Shown here piece by piece: positions 48,671 to 60,571 of a stretch of DNA of 64,000 nt. The translations under genes were made by a program, and so were the position numbers. Source of the stretch: Zhengitettix transpicula (taxonomy: Eukaryota; Arthropoda; Insecta; Orthoptera; Tetrigidae). Within the stretch, counting starts at the first letter, position 1. Each line of letters begins with the position of its first letter. The notes beneath the pieces are model-generated. The model did no database searches and was not told the origin of the DNA. It was given only the letters and a program-made list of their open reading frames with translations. Location: positions 82,972,032-83,036,031 of the forward strand of contig CM073591.1 of assembly GCA_037074705.1 (NCBI GenBank), in the 5' to 3' direction.

Positions 48671-49087
48671 AAAGTGTAAACCCAATTTTAAATGTAACAA
48701 TTTTACAAATTTCTAATGACTCAGCAGTTAATGCAACTATAAATAAAATAAGAAGCTTTAAGATAATTATATAGTTCATCGTGGAAACGTTCACATCTCT
48801 TTTTAAAGTACATAAAAATTAGAAAATTGTCTCTTGATACAACGTATACGTTTTGGGAAATTTGCGTTGGCGGCAGACGTTAAAGCCAAGTTACACACTG
48901 AATACTAAACATAGTTTGCGCCTCCTGTCGTATTCCGTTTGTGTTTGGGGAGTGAACCGTGTCAACGAGATCGCGATGCGAGAACTTTGCCTTTACAAGT
49001 AATAGTTCAAACGTATATCGTGCTACAAAAATCACAAAAAGGGTGTATCATATTCCTTTTCAATAAAGTACGAAACTAATCATTTAT

Positions 49088-49455
49088 AGATACTTCTTCT
49101 TCTTTTATTGGCACTGTAACCTAATGTGAGTTTTGGCCTTATTAACAATTTTCTTCCATTCCGCCCTCTCCTGTGTCAGTCTCCGCCATATTTCTATGCA
49201 GTGTTTGTCTTCGAGTGGGCAGTCCGGCTTCAATTGTTAATTTATTCGCAACAGTAACTTTTTTCCGTGGTGCGGTTTTCAGCCCCACGCACAACCCCCA
49301 TCATGGAGGACCAGTGTGTTCCTCTTCGTCTGGTGTCTCCCCACCGACCTGTCCGGCTTGGGTGACCCTGCCAGTACCGCCAGCATAGCTCGCGGGATCG
49401 ACAACACACGCAAACCCCTGCACCACGATAAGGTGGGAACACCATTGCAGGGGAA
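49088..49455 (-). mobile_element. Retroelement with (GAA)n tail and shared core module, copy Y
   Basis: Minus-strand element with the same core as 39825-40005 (plus strand: cagccccacgcacaaccccc, catggaggacca, gtaccgccagcatagctcgc, ccaccacgataaggtggg). It has a different 3' region (ggcactgtaacctaatgtga, gttttggccttattaac) and a (GAA)n tail at 49088-49101. Short open frames on both strands across the core (49173-49388, 49242-49445) show no recognised domain. Confidence 0.6.
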
Positions 49456-51430
49456 TTTATAGATACTACTTATGATTGAATAAAGGCCTATCTACTTGTC
49501 AGGGGTTCCCATTTTCTGTTAATTATGGATCCGTAAAATACTCGATGGTCACAGAAAAAGCTTAATTATGAATTCAAATAAATGTAACTATACGTTGTAG
49601 AGAGACAAGGTTCAGTAAATATTTAAAATATTTTGAACAAATGTTTGAAGAGTTGTACAATCTATAGCAAACATAATACTTTGTGTCTTCTACTTGTATC
49701 AAATTCGAGGCTGATTTTTTAAATGAAGAAATTGATTTTTAGGGTTTTTTAAGTGTCTCGTTGGTAGAAGTGAAATAAATCAAGGTTCTTGTGATACCCG
49801 TTGAAATTATCTTCACCTACGTAGGTTTTTATAAGAAAATATACGTCGGGTATGTATTGATGACCATCTAGCTACAATACAATACATTTACCATCAGAAA
49901 TATTGTACAACTGTGTTAATCTCCGTGCCTTGTGCTTTAAATATTATTCTGGACCTATTCCTCAGAAACTGATAATCGTCCCGTGGTCTTACAGGAATCA
50001 GTAACAGGGATACATAAAATAAATTAGGTTACTGTGGATTGTGATCACTGCAGGAATCTGAGGTCGGATATTTTGTGGCCACACTAACAAATGTTGACGT
50101 GAACAAATTTTTCTTGAAACATGACGGTGTCACATGTCACACGGCACGAGCGTCTATCGCATTGTTGCACTAAGCATTTCCTGGATAGATTATTACATAG
50201 TTGGAAACAAGTCGTGCGATCCCACCCCTTTGGGCTTCTTCGAGCGTGGTGAGGTGAAATCTCAGATTGAAGAAAATGCTTAACGAAAGATTGGTGGCAT
50301 TCAAAACAAAGTCGGACGCACAATTATCATTTTACAGTGTAATATATGTAAAAGACTGGCCATAACCCAACATCAAAATAAGAAATTGAGGGCATTTGAA
50401 TTATTTCATTTTCTGAAAAATCTCATAGTTTCTATTTCAATTATAATAAAGAAATATTGATTATGTGTCCTTTTTATTGAGTCGCGCTTTTTAGTTCTTA
50501 CATTCTTATTGGTAGAGCGTATGTATTTTCCTAATGTGTAATTAATGATGGATATATTTTATTAATTATGTATATAACTAGTACTGTTTGCCAAAAAGAC
50601 GAATAAAGGCATCTATAAATCATATCAAATAGTTATTTCGTAAATAAATTCTTCTGATACATATACAAACTTTCAGAATGATATAGTGGAAAAGTTAGAC
50701 ATATTTTGTAGGTTTTGTATATTTCGAAAGCGGTTATAGACAGAGCAAAATGTGAAGGAAATAAAGCAGAACCAGGGAGTTTTCAGTACGTTGTTCAAAG
50801 CGTTTAGTTACACTCTCATTCAATATCAGATGATTATTAATTCTGATAATGAAAAAAGTTACATTTTTAAGAAAACGAAAATTATTTTCAAACAAATTGA
50901 AACCGTAAACTTTCAAATAGCATAAATAGTAAAAGTAAAAGTAGTTATAAAATATGTTCACAGCTTCGTAAGACATTATATCCTCCTATCGAGTGATTTT
51001 CTCCGAATGAAATGAAATCACAAGTTAAAATTTATCAAGGATTTATGAAAGTAACTGGGACTTCAGACTTATTAAATTGAAGCTTACATATAAAGAAATA
51101 TATATAATAAATAATCATAATTATTAAAATATTCACCTGAATTTCCATTTTGCTAGAACAATTATACTATAACGATACTTAATCTCACAATAATAAAATC
51201 TCCTTAAATAGATACTACGAAAATAATTAATTGATATAGTTAAATTTACATTTTTCGAATAAATATTGGTATATTAAAAATTAATACAACTGATAATTCA
51301 ATTTATTAAGAACTGAAATATGTTCAAGCACTTATAACTATTTTGTCGGTAGTAGAAAACCGTGACTTTTCTAACATATCGTCACTGACTAAAAAAAATA
51401 TTTTAGGAGTTAATGTTTTGTAACGTTGTA

Positions 51431-51453
51431 CACACACACACACACACACACAC
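51431..51453. repeat. (CA)n microsatellite
   Basis: CA dinucleotide run of about 23 bases. Confidence 0.95.
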
Positions 51454-53887
51454 AAACCTACAAGATGATGTCTTCCTTTCCGGCATGCAAATGCAGTACC
51501 GTATATTCCGTGAGTGTCATGTTCTTCGCCTTGCTGTGTGTGAAGTGCTACAGTAAAAGCTCTCCAAAGAATGCGTTAAGTGTCTGCATAATGCAGCGTT
51601 TAGTGAATTGTCCAACACACTCCCCTGACACCCGGAAAAATATGCGTCCAATGAAACTAATTGCTGTGTAGTCTCTATATAATCTAATGTTAAATAATCA
51701 GTACTACATTAACCTCCATAAAACAGTATGTTATTGATGTTCTGAAATTTATTATTAAAATAGAAAAGTGTATATATATATATGAAGAGTCATAAAGTTT
51801 ATATAAAAAGGAAGGTACAGTTTTATGGTATGAATAGTCCATAAGGACGTGTTATGTTTCATTCCGCTCAGGGCTCATAAAAATGGGAAAAAAGCTGGAA
51901 ACTAGAAAGTGTGAGAATAATATAGAGAATAGCTCATACAACGAAAAATAATCTTGGGCAATATGAATAGCACACTAGAGGAAAGTGAAGGGAAATGTGC
52001 ATTCAACTAACTTAAATGAAAGAAAATTTATGATTATATTAACTGCATGTTCACATATATAGTACAATGGGAAATTACGAACTGTTATACGTCGATCGAT
52101 TCAATTTAGAAACAGATATGCAAAATATGCCTAATACGTATTGTTTTCATATTTCAACTTGACAAATAACCTTACTTCATATAACTGACTCACCGGAGGA
52201 CAATGATACGTACTCTTTGAAATGTCCTTTTTATACACTTCTTTCTTTTTTAATCAACTTTCCATAACCACATTATTAATTTCTTCCTTTTACTTTTTAT
52301 TTCAAACCACACAATGGAATTACCATTAATCCAATATTAAAATCACCATTGTCATCAATTTTCAAATCCAAGAAAAACTAATTTGATCAAAACGCGAAAC
52401 ACTTCACTCATGTGGATATTTTGACCTTTCAACTAGAACAATCGCTTGTTTCATAGATATGCACCGATCTGGTAGAAGCTTGGTTGTGTGTTCTTGGAAG
52501 AGGTATGGTAAAATTAATAAGCGCCAGACTGTAAAATATCGCTTGATTTTTCGTTCTAGATTTCCTAGCCACTTGCGTCAGTTGTTGAAGTTACCATCGT
52601 TCGCTATTCTTTCTTTATATAAAAATTAAAAATGTTTACATCAATATCTTATACCAATAGGAACGAGAATTCTGAAGGCTCTTTCCATTCCAAAAGTCTT
52701 AAAATATATATGTTTGAACGTCAAAAATTTCTACAGGCATATTATGATTGCGGTACTTTTTAATTGTATATTTAAAAAAATCATTATAAAATGTCAGCCT
52801 CAGAAGCAGTGTGACATTAAATGAATGGTAATTAGGTATAAGTTTCCGAGCGATCTGAGAAATTAGCGCAAAATTGTAGAAGAAAGAAAAGAATAAAATT
52901 CAGTTTTCGAAAAGTAAAGTCCAGACATTTCCTTTCTCAAATGGAATTTGGGGCGTAATGTAGTAATTGGTAATTAAGACATTGTTCTAATTGGAAAGTT
53001 GGATTGTAGAGGACTCATTATTAGTGGATATAGAGCGGACGCCGCAACAATCCGGCGAGGAAAAGAAAACATTGTTAGGCAGTTGAGAGAGTTTACGCGC
53101 TCAAAATCTAAGAGACGAAGTTTTACAGTTGGGCAGCGGACAGCGAACAGTTCGAAAGCTTTACAGTGGGGCAGTCAGAACGAAAGAATGTGGTCCAGTT
53201 ACAAACATGCTCTCAAATATTGAAAAGTAAAGCAATCTTCAGTCGGGAACTAATGTTGTATTCGGTGGTCGAGCGAAAATTCATCATGCTGGCCATAGAC
53301 AAACCAATGAAGGACCTTTTCAACTAAAGTTACGAGATCTGCAAATCCAGGTTGGAGTAAAGCATCGAGAACCTACCAATTTGTGTTAGACCAACTAACA
53401 AACTACGCCAATTAGAATTTGTTGACATTTAGAGTCTGTGAGTACTAGAAGCAGTGATATCCCCAAATTTTGTGCACGAAAAACCTAAAATGAGACCTGG
53501 GCGGCCGTAAGTAGAGAAATACTTTGAAATCATTTGTAAACCACTTTTAAAAGATAAAAGTCAGATCGTTCTTTAATTATTTAAATATCGATAAAATGAA
53601 ATCGTTAATTCTTGATAAATTTAAAACTGTTTAAATTCAATCTGTAGTATTATTTCTTCTACAACAAATTTCGTCTATGTTTCAGACGCATTAACTTCCA
53701 TAAAAGGTAAATGTAATTTTGATTGTATAAATTCAGCCATTTATCAAACCCAGTTTAAGACCCTGAGATCCCAAATATTTTGTGTATTTTATATGTGTTT
53801 TTAGAATTGAGAATAAATTTTGTTCTTTAAAGTTATTAGTGTATTTCATTTAAGCCACATTCATATTTATAATATTTAATTATTACA

Positions 53888-53889
<2 letters not shown>

Positions 53890-53934
<45 letters not shown>
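53890..53934. repeat. (TA)n microsatellite
   Basis: TA run of about 45 bases in very AT-rich flanking sequence. Confidence 0.95.
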
Positions 53935-53939
<5 letters not shown>

Positions 53940-54628
53940 ATATATGAATACGTAATGCTGAAAGACGTATACCGAGGGAAAGTTTTTTTTAAAAAAAACC
54001 TGGTTCTAGTTATTGTTACAGCCCACTAATAACTGTAATTAACAGCTGTGGCAGTTGATCAAGACATGTCATTTATCTGATCGGCATACGAATATCTGTA
54101 CCTAAGCGCATTTAACGAACCAGAGTGTAACTCATGCAGTCCGTTGGCAAGTTGGGTAATGAAGCAAGCTTAATGAGCCCTCTGGTGCGAAGTTCCATGT
54201 TAATTAAATGTAATGACTTGATTTCGTAAACCACTGGGCACTCGACTGTGACAGCCAGAGCCATCTATCCTCCCATTCCCAAACAAGGAGCAGCTGCGTC
54301 GCTTCAAATATTGCAATCTGAAGACGCGAGCATTATTGTGGATTTATAAAAACGATGAAAAGTGGTCAGCGATTTCAATAAATTTTTAATGTTTGAAAAT
54401 AAATTTCGTGGCATAATTTTTAAAATTATTGTTGTTGATTTTTATATTATAGTAGCTGCAGCTAACATAACATACGTTTTCGTAGCTTGTGTCCTTTTCG
54501 GCAGATTTTTGTTCTCCATTTATCCCAGTTGTTCAGATGATCAGTTTCGCTGACTGCTCTCGACCGTCACTTTCAGTCAGAAATCTCTACTTCATCATCT
54601 CACTCGCTATGACAGTCACTCAACACTA

Positions 54629-54700
54629 CCGTTAGCTCAAACCAACTAATTGAACTGTCGTCTGCCGTTAGCTCAAGTCAACTAATTGAACAGTCGTCAG
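54629..54700 (+). repeat. 36-base tandem duplication
   Basis: Two adjacent 36-base units (54629-54664 and 54665-54700) both read ccgttagctca then aactaattgaac and gtcgtc, with few differences. No function is apparent. Confidence 0.7.
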
Positions 54701-55209
54701 TCAATTCCCTTCTCACCTGATTCAATTCAACGTTTCCCTCTCCTCGTTACAAGTCCACAGTCTATTATAATCTATCTATATAGCATTTATTGCATCATAA
54801 TATAATTTGGTTGAGTGTGACACTAGTTTAAAGTTGATAATATATTATTATATTCTGAAATATATATGAATCACGTCGCAATAAGGACTTAAGCGGCTCT
54901 AAACTAACAAAATATTTATTTTCATGGATATTACATGACATGTTTCATGACAACTGGAGTACAGCGAGCTTTCGGAACCAGTTGATGTGGTGCTTTGTGA
55001 CCTGAAAGTATTATTTTAGGAGGAATGATACAATCCATACCTTAGTGATTTATTCACATTTTTGACATGGTTAATACAAATATATATATTGTTTCTTTAA
55101 AATTTTATATACGAGTGTTATTCAATTCAATTATTAAGTAATTCAAGTTCCCGCCATGAAAAGTGTAATTTGTCATTCATCCATTTGCATTCAAATAAAA
55201 TGCGGTTCT

Positions 55210-55395
55210 CCGACCTCCTGTGACGTAGGGATCAGCGTGACTGTCTCACACCAGAGAGGTCCCGGGCTCGAATCCCGGTTAGGGGATGGATGTTTGTGAG
55301 CATGTGAACCAGTCTCCCGACAAGAAAAAATGAGTTCCCATACTGAGTCGTTAATAACCAGAGCAGTTGATGTGACTGTTAATACATCAATATAA
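55210..55395 (+). repeat. tRNA-derived SINE
   Basis: The head gtagggatcagcgtgactg and agaggtcccgggctcgaatc is followed by a body (ggatggatgtttgtgagcat) and tail (aagaaaaaatgagttcccat, gtcgttaataaccagagcag) shared with the truncated copy at 7014-7127. It ends in an A-rich run. Confidence 0.75.
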
Positions 55396-56850
55396 AAAAA
55401 ATGCGGTCCATTGTATTTGGTCATAGGTGAACGCTCGAGTGAATGGACACTCTACATTCAGGTTCACCGATTTGTGTTTACATAATTATTTTGTTCGTCC
55501 CCAATACAAGATTTATGCTATCGCCAGGTATTTTCTGATACCCAAAATTGTTGCATCGTATGGAAGGTTCCATACAAATAAATTTATATAAAAAACATTT
55601 AAGTACAAAATACAGCAAATACCCAGTAAATTAACAACACCTTATTAATGAACAGCAGCCCTCCAGGTAATTGTCTACTAAAAAATCACTTTTATTTCAC
55701 AAAATATATAAAAATAGTACAACAAAGTTATTAAAAACTCTCTAAAATTATGAAAAAGATGCAATGAAATAACATTTAACTTTAAACGCTCAGGAATGGA
55801 CCAGAAAAAAACATGATTATTGGATGCCATCCAATGGAACTATTTTAGTTCTCGAGTAACATCGAAATTGCTCCACTGTTCTTAATAATTCAGCTCATAT
55901 TAACAGTTTTCATTTCGTGGATAGTTTACCCTATACTGTATTTTCTGATTCCTAGAATATTTCTTGTTAAATTATATGTTTGTATTTAACTTGAACAAAC
56001 ACCAATATTTCGGAGTGCCTTGACTGAAAAGTACGTTTCATTGAATTGCTTTATAATTCAGGTTGAAAATTGTGCAGAACATACTTGACACATTAATAAA
56101 ATGAGGAAGAGATGAAGTGTGGCGTGTCATTTTGTTTCATCTCAGATTTCTAAATAGCTACCGACACATAGACCATCCTTAAAGTCTGAATTTATTGGTT
56201 TTAAAATGCGAACTATAGATTATTTAGTATATAATATTACTTGTTTGTAACACCTATTTAGAAAAAATTACTTTATACCACAAATGATAATTGTTCCTCT
56301 TGTTATCAAAGATATATAACCCAAGGAACCGAATAATTTAAGAATAATGTCAGCTTATGTTGTTACAATAGGTATTAATGAAGATAAATTTTGCTCTTAT
56401 ATTTTTATTTATAATATAAAGAGGACTTATAAGAAACTCCAAATATTTTACTTAGTAGAGTAGAGCGATTAGTAAAAAGTATTCTCATCTACAGAAGGAA
56501 AAACAGATATTTGTTACGTAGGCTGAACTCACTACTAAGTAGAAGCCTTATTTATAGAGCCAGTATCTGAAAATCGAATTGATAATAAACAAAACTATAT
56601 TGCAATATATTCTTGTATTTTTTATTTGTAGTGAAATGGTCATATGGACAGATAAAAATATTGCGTTAACTTGACTTTTAAAACTTCTTTTGATTATGAG
56701 TCTAGACTATGAGAAAATAGATGAGAATTTTTTTAAGGCTAAGTGAATCGCAGGAAGCTCCCTGTAGGGCCATAAATGTTTTTTCCAAGGCCCGAGTTGC
56801 TACACAGGCTTCCTGAGCAGTGTTAACAAGAAGCGCTTGACTTACCCGGG
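55396..56850. other. Upstream region of the takeout-like gene
   Basis: AT-rich sequence between a SINE and the TATA box, with no gene recognised. Any distal enhancers of the takeout-like gene would lie here but cannot be identified from sequence alone. Confidence 0.5.
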
Positions 56851-56854
56851 ACCA

Positions 56855-56861
56855 TATATAA
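56855..56861 (+). promoter_or_regulatory. TATA box of the takeout-like gene
   Basis: TATATAA lies about 50 bases before the chosen start codon, inside accatatataaggcg. Transcription would start about 25-30 bases downstream, near 56885, leaving a very short 5' untranslated leader of roughly 25 bases. A TATA-driven promoter fits a regulated, tissue-restricted gene such as a takeout paralogue. The start site itself is inferred. Confidence 0.6.
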
Positions 56862-56908
56862 GGCGTTTGAAACTCAGGAGTCTGAGAAGAAAAACATCCA
56901 TTGCAGCC

Positions 56909-59900
56909 ATGAACAGATCAGCGACGTTCACTGAGGTCCTCATCGCGATGCTGACTATTGTCAGCGTCAACTCCGCAAAATTACGTGAGTTTCGTCAGGT
57001 AGTAATGGTAAACATGGTCAACGTAGTTGATACAGGTTATGCTTCGTGTTGAATGTTTTATAATTACTAATCACTGTACCTGTAAGATACATTTTTCACA
57101 GAGTATACATCCTCCCTGTACAAATAATGCCAAACATTCATTTCAACTTATATCTTTGATTTCAGGAAAGCTCTGCTAAAATTTTCTGTCTACAAATTTG
57201 TATAAGATGAGTATGTGTTAAAGGCACTGCACAATTCTTACCTTCTAAAACACGTACTTGTGAACCATTACATTGATAATTGTTTCCTATATTGTATTTT
57301 AATAGTTTACAACAAAAGCAATTCGTTTTCTTGAGGTCGAACAGAAAATTTCAGTAGATTGCGGTTACACAATTCCAAACAAAACCATCCCAGCGTTCGT
57401 ATTATAATTTAACTAATATATTCGAGAATTTTTTGATGCTAAAATATTAAATCTAATAATTATAAACTCACAATTAGTTCATATTTCACGACTGTCTAGT
57501 TTGATACAGCAATATTTGAAGTAAACAGACGCTCTGGGGTGTAGTGGTCAGCTCTATTGCCTTGCACCAGAGTTCCCAGGTCCGAAACTCGGAGAGAGCA
57601 TATCCTTCTGTGCCTATTTCACTTTCAGCATCGTCACTAAACCCAATGCGGACCTCCCGATACCAACGATCACACGGTTGAGAACTGAGTTGGTTCCACC
57701 ATCATAGCAGGCGTAAAGCAATAATTTACCTGGAATAGGGAATTGGAATTCTCCAATAAAGAAAACTTTTCACTAATCATTTGAAGTAAATTTAACTCAT
57801 AATCCAGCAACATAGGATTCTTAGATAAATAGTCAGTCGTAACCCTTCTTATAAATTGTTTAAATCTGGAAATAAATTATTAAAAAAATGACTTCTTGAA
57901 ATTTTAAGGAACAAAATGAAATTGACCTTACAGTTACGATTATTTCGAAATACTATATTGGAAGCTTTATTCACTGATGCTGAATCCGGGAAACCTGTGA
58001 GAACTGTTTTCTAGCAGGTTAGCCTTCCCGGACAACTGGAGGGAGCTAACTTTGGGGATGCATTTTCGTCTCTGGTTTTTTCTGATCTAAGGTTCCCGCA
58101 AGCCGAGGCACCTCGGTCAATATTGAGAAGTTTATGTTCCGGGATCGCAGACTGGATATACGGTAAGAGTTGTCCGCTATTGCTATTGGAATAGTCGGCC
58201 AGCTGCCTCCTAAACTGGTCAAACCCCTCTCCCACCATCGGAAGGGCGTGGGACAAGTACCAAGCGACCCACCTACCTGATGCAGTGCACAATCTTTATG
58301 CCATGTTTTACGCCGTAGGCAGGTATCAAAAAATTATCAAAAAAGGTATCATAAATATCTGCTCAAGCAAATTTTTCGACAACATAACTCAATCTCTACA
58401 ACAGTCTTCTGTTATTGCTTCGGTCAGTTTCTCTTACGGGGTTGATTCGTCACTGGCACTTGTCAATGTCCTCCAGGACCACCACTCGCATGTCCCTGAA
58501 AGACATAATTGAATGTCTCCAATTTTCACATTTGCTATTTCGTACTTTCAATAATTTCAGTAGAAAAACAAAATCGTCCTATTATATGGCTGTCCAAAAC
58601 TATTACTAAAATCAAGTGTATAGTGACTACGATTATCTATGAGCATGTTTCTTTATTTTTTTATTTATAGTCGCATTAATTTCTGTGCTCATTAGCGACT
58701 AATAAGTTACAAAAGATCAATAATGTTTACAATTGAATAGATTTTTTAATTACATTTATCGTGGTATTACTTTATATTTGGGTCACAACAGTTTTAAGTT
58801 TTTAAATAACATTCTATTATTTTCATAAATTGTATTATTTCTTCTTGTATCTTTGTTGGATCCAAGTTTTATGTTGTTCATACTTTGTGTTTGCTCTGAT
58901 TGTAGATAGGTTGGCCGGGCAGGGAGGGGGGGGGGGCTTTTTCCTTCCTAAAAGATGAAGTTAAGGTAGTTGGTTTGGCCAGTCCTTATTTTTGAAATAA
59001 CAATTGAGCGTGTTTTAATTCACCAATAAAGTTAAGCACGAGATGTGGCCTCAACGAAGTTACGGAAATATTATTTCTGTCTTACCCGAAGCTATTTGAG
59101 ACCACAAAGTCACCGTGTATGAATTATTTCTATAAAAAAAAAACAAGAGAAATTTTAATAACTTAGATTTTAAAACGAATAATATACTAATTCTGCAATG
59201 TTAAACTCTTTACCCGTTTCGTAAATATGCCTAACTATGTATAATATTTCTCCAGAAATGGAACAATCGCGTATCAAGACCTAAATATCAGGTTAAAATA
59301 ATTAACTTGAGCAAAAAAATTTATATAATTAAATTATTAAATAAAAAATTAACAATTTTGCAGCGGATACCTTCAAGAGGTGCCAAGTAAGCGATGGGGA
59401 GTTTAACAATTGTTTGAAGGAAGCGGTTCAAAGTGCCGTAAAACAGGCAGTGAAAGGTAAGTACGATCCGTTTGTTGGAGCGCCGTTGGTAATACAATTT
59501 TATTTTAATTTATTTATTTTTAGGTGTCCCCACGCTTGGAGTATTACCTATAGATCCCTTAGAGGTCACGGCTATCAGTATTGAGCAGGGCTCAGGACCA
59601 GTTAACGTAAACCTCGATTTCAACGATTTGAAAATAACTGGACTTGGCGATATAGAATTGGAAAGCATAGAGTAAGTGAATACATCATTGACTGATAAAA
59701 CGGTGAATCATTCATTCGAGGAGAAATAACACAAGATTTCTTCTACTTCAGGTTTGATACAAAAAATTATAAAGCTGACAGCAAGGTGAAAATATTGTCT
59801 CCAGTCAATCTTCAGGGAGATTACAAAATTAATGGTAAAGTTATGGTTCTTCCTATCAATGGGGAAGGAAAATGCAATCTTACTCTGGGTAAGCAGTAGT

Positions 59901-60380
59901 CACATCAATGCTATAATCCCTTTTTGTTATCTTACTTAATAAAATTAATATTCTCTTTATTCTAGTTGATGTTGAATCAACGATTCAAATTCGCGGAGAG
60001 AAAACTGAAAAAGAAGGAGAAATTTACATGAAAGTAAATGATTTCGATTTCTCTTTCGACACCAGTAGAGTATATATTGACTTCCAAAACCTATTTAATG
60101 GAGACAAAACTTTAGGTAAATATGTACATAAATTTAAAAACATGATTATACTTAACATTCTTAAATAATTTAATGAAAAACATAGCTCTCAATTTTTGTG
60201 TGAATAAATACACTTGTTCCATGTACAGGTGACAACATGAACACTGTCTTAAACGAGAACTGGGAAGAGATTACAAAAGAACTAAAGCCAGCCATACAGG
60301 ATGCATTTGGAGCTACATTCAAAGAAATAAGTAATAGAATATTCCAAAAAGTGCCCTACAATCAAATATTTTTGGAATGA
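56909..60380 (+). CDS. Takeout/JHBP-family secreted protein, complete, six exons
   Basis: This gene encodes a member of the haemolymph juvenile-hormone-binding/takeout family: secreted carriers of small hydrophobic ligands, linked in insects to feeding, clock output and behaviour. Coding exons are 56909-56984, 59364-59456, 59524-59671, 59752-59888, 59966-60115 and 60229-60380. All five introns are GT/AG, and the phases join into one 251-residue frame ending in TGA, the usual family length. Residues 1-23 form a hydrophobic signal peptide ending VSVNSA. The two N-terminal family cysteines are Cys32 and Cys42 (FKRCQVSDGEFNNC), and the third family cysteine is Cys147 (GEGKCNLTL). Other family-like stretches are GVPTLGVLPIDPLEV, LKITGLGDIELESIEFD and the C-terminal LNENWEEITKELKPAIQDAF. 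The ATG at 56909 is preceded by gcagcc and begins the signal peptide, so it is preferred over the in-frame ATG at 56837, which lies upstream of the TATA box. No stop or frame break is seen. The specific paralogue and ligand cannot be assigned. Confidence 0.93.
57533..57730 (+). repeat. tRNA-derived SINE in takeout intron 1
   Basis: The head reads gtagtggtcagctctattgc and cttgcaccagagttcccagg, with a diverged B box (tccgaaactcgg). The body differs from the other copies (tgcggacctcccgataccaa), so it may be a separate subfamily sharing the tRNA head. It lies inside intron 1 on the coding strand. Confidence 0.6.
58012..58285 (-). repeat. A-B-C repeat, copy 6 (C and B), inside takeout intron 1
   Basis: A minus-strand fragment with module C (aactttggggatgcattttc, ttatgttccgggatcgcaga) followed by B (gaatagtcggccagctgcct, aagggcgtgggacaagtacc, acctacctgatgcag). 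Module A is missing. It lies within the first intron of the takeout-like gene. Confidence 0.78.
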
Positions 60381-60565
60381 GGAAATTTGCAACAATTAAT
60401 TGTTATCAGTAAATCACAAATACTTACAAAAATCATGCTTGAACCAAAATACAAATAATAATGTACATAGAAAAAATGCTCGAGAAATTAATACATGCAT
60501 GATTATAAAGTTCTTTACAATTATAAATATATCTTAATAATAACATGTACATATAGTTTTGCTTC

Positions 60566-60571
60566 AATAAA
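60566..60571 (+). terminator. Polyadenylation signal of the takeout-like gene
   Basis: AATAAA occurs 186 bases after the stop codon, in gcttcaataaaaacatac, and is the first canonical hexamer seen downstream of the stop. The cleavage site would be about 15-25 bases later. In AT-rich DNA such hexamers also arise by chance. Confidence 0.5.

Larger units (their letters stand above)
49456..55209. other. Long gene-poor stretch
   Basis: Nearly 6 kb with microsatellites and the 36-base tandem duplication only. Open frames at 50084-50323 (minus), 51426-51671 (plus) and 52999-53223 (plus) have no recognised domain. The one at 51426 starts in a CA repeat. Confidence 0.55.
56985..59363 (+). other. Intron 1 of the takeout-like gene, repeat-bearing
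   Basis: The donor is gtgagt and the acceptor is attttgcag. At about 2.4 kb this is far longer than introns 2-5 (67, 80, 77 and 113 bases). It holds a tRNA-derived SINE (57533-57730), a fragment of the A-B-C repeat on the minus strand (58012-58285) and a poly-G run near 58925-58936. The first intron therefore appears to have grown by repeat insertion. No further exon was found inside it. Confidence 0.8.

Noticed and set aside
52999..53223. 74-residue basic open frame
   Set aside because: Rich in Arg/Ser/Lys but without a known motif; no promoter or splice evidence.
56837..56908. Upstream in-frame ATG for the takeout-like gene
   Set aside because: It lies upstream of the TATA box, so it would not be in the transcript; the ATG at 56909 begins a proper signal peptide.
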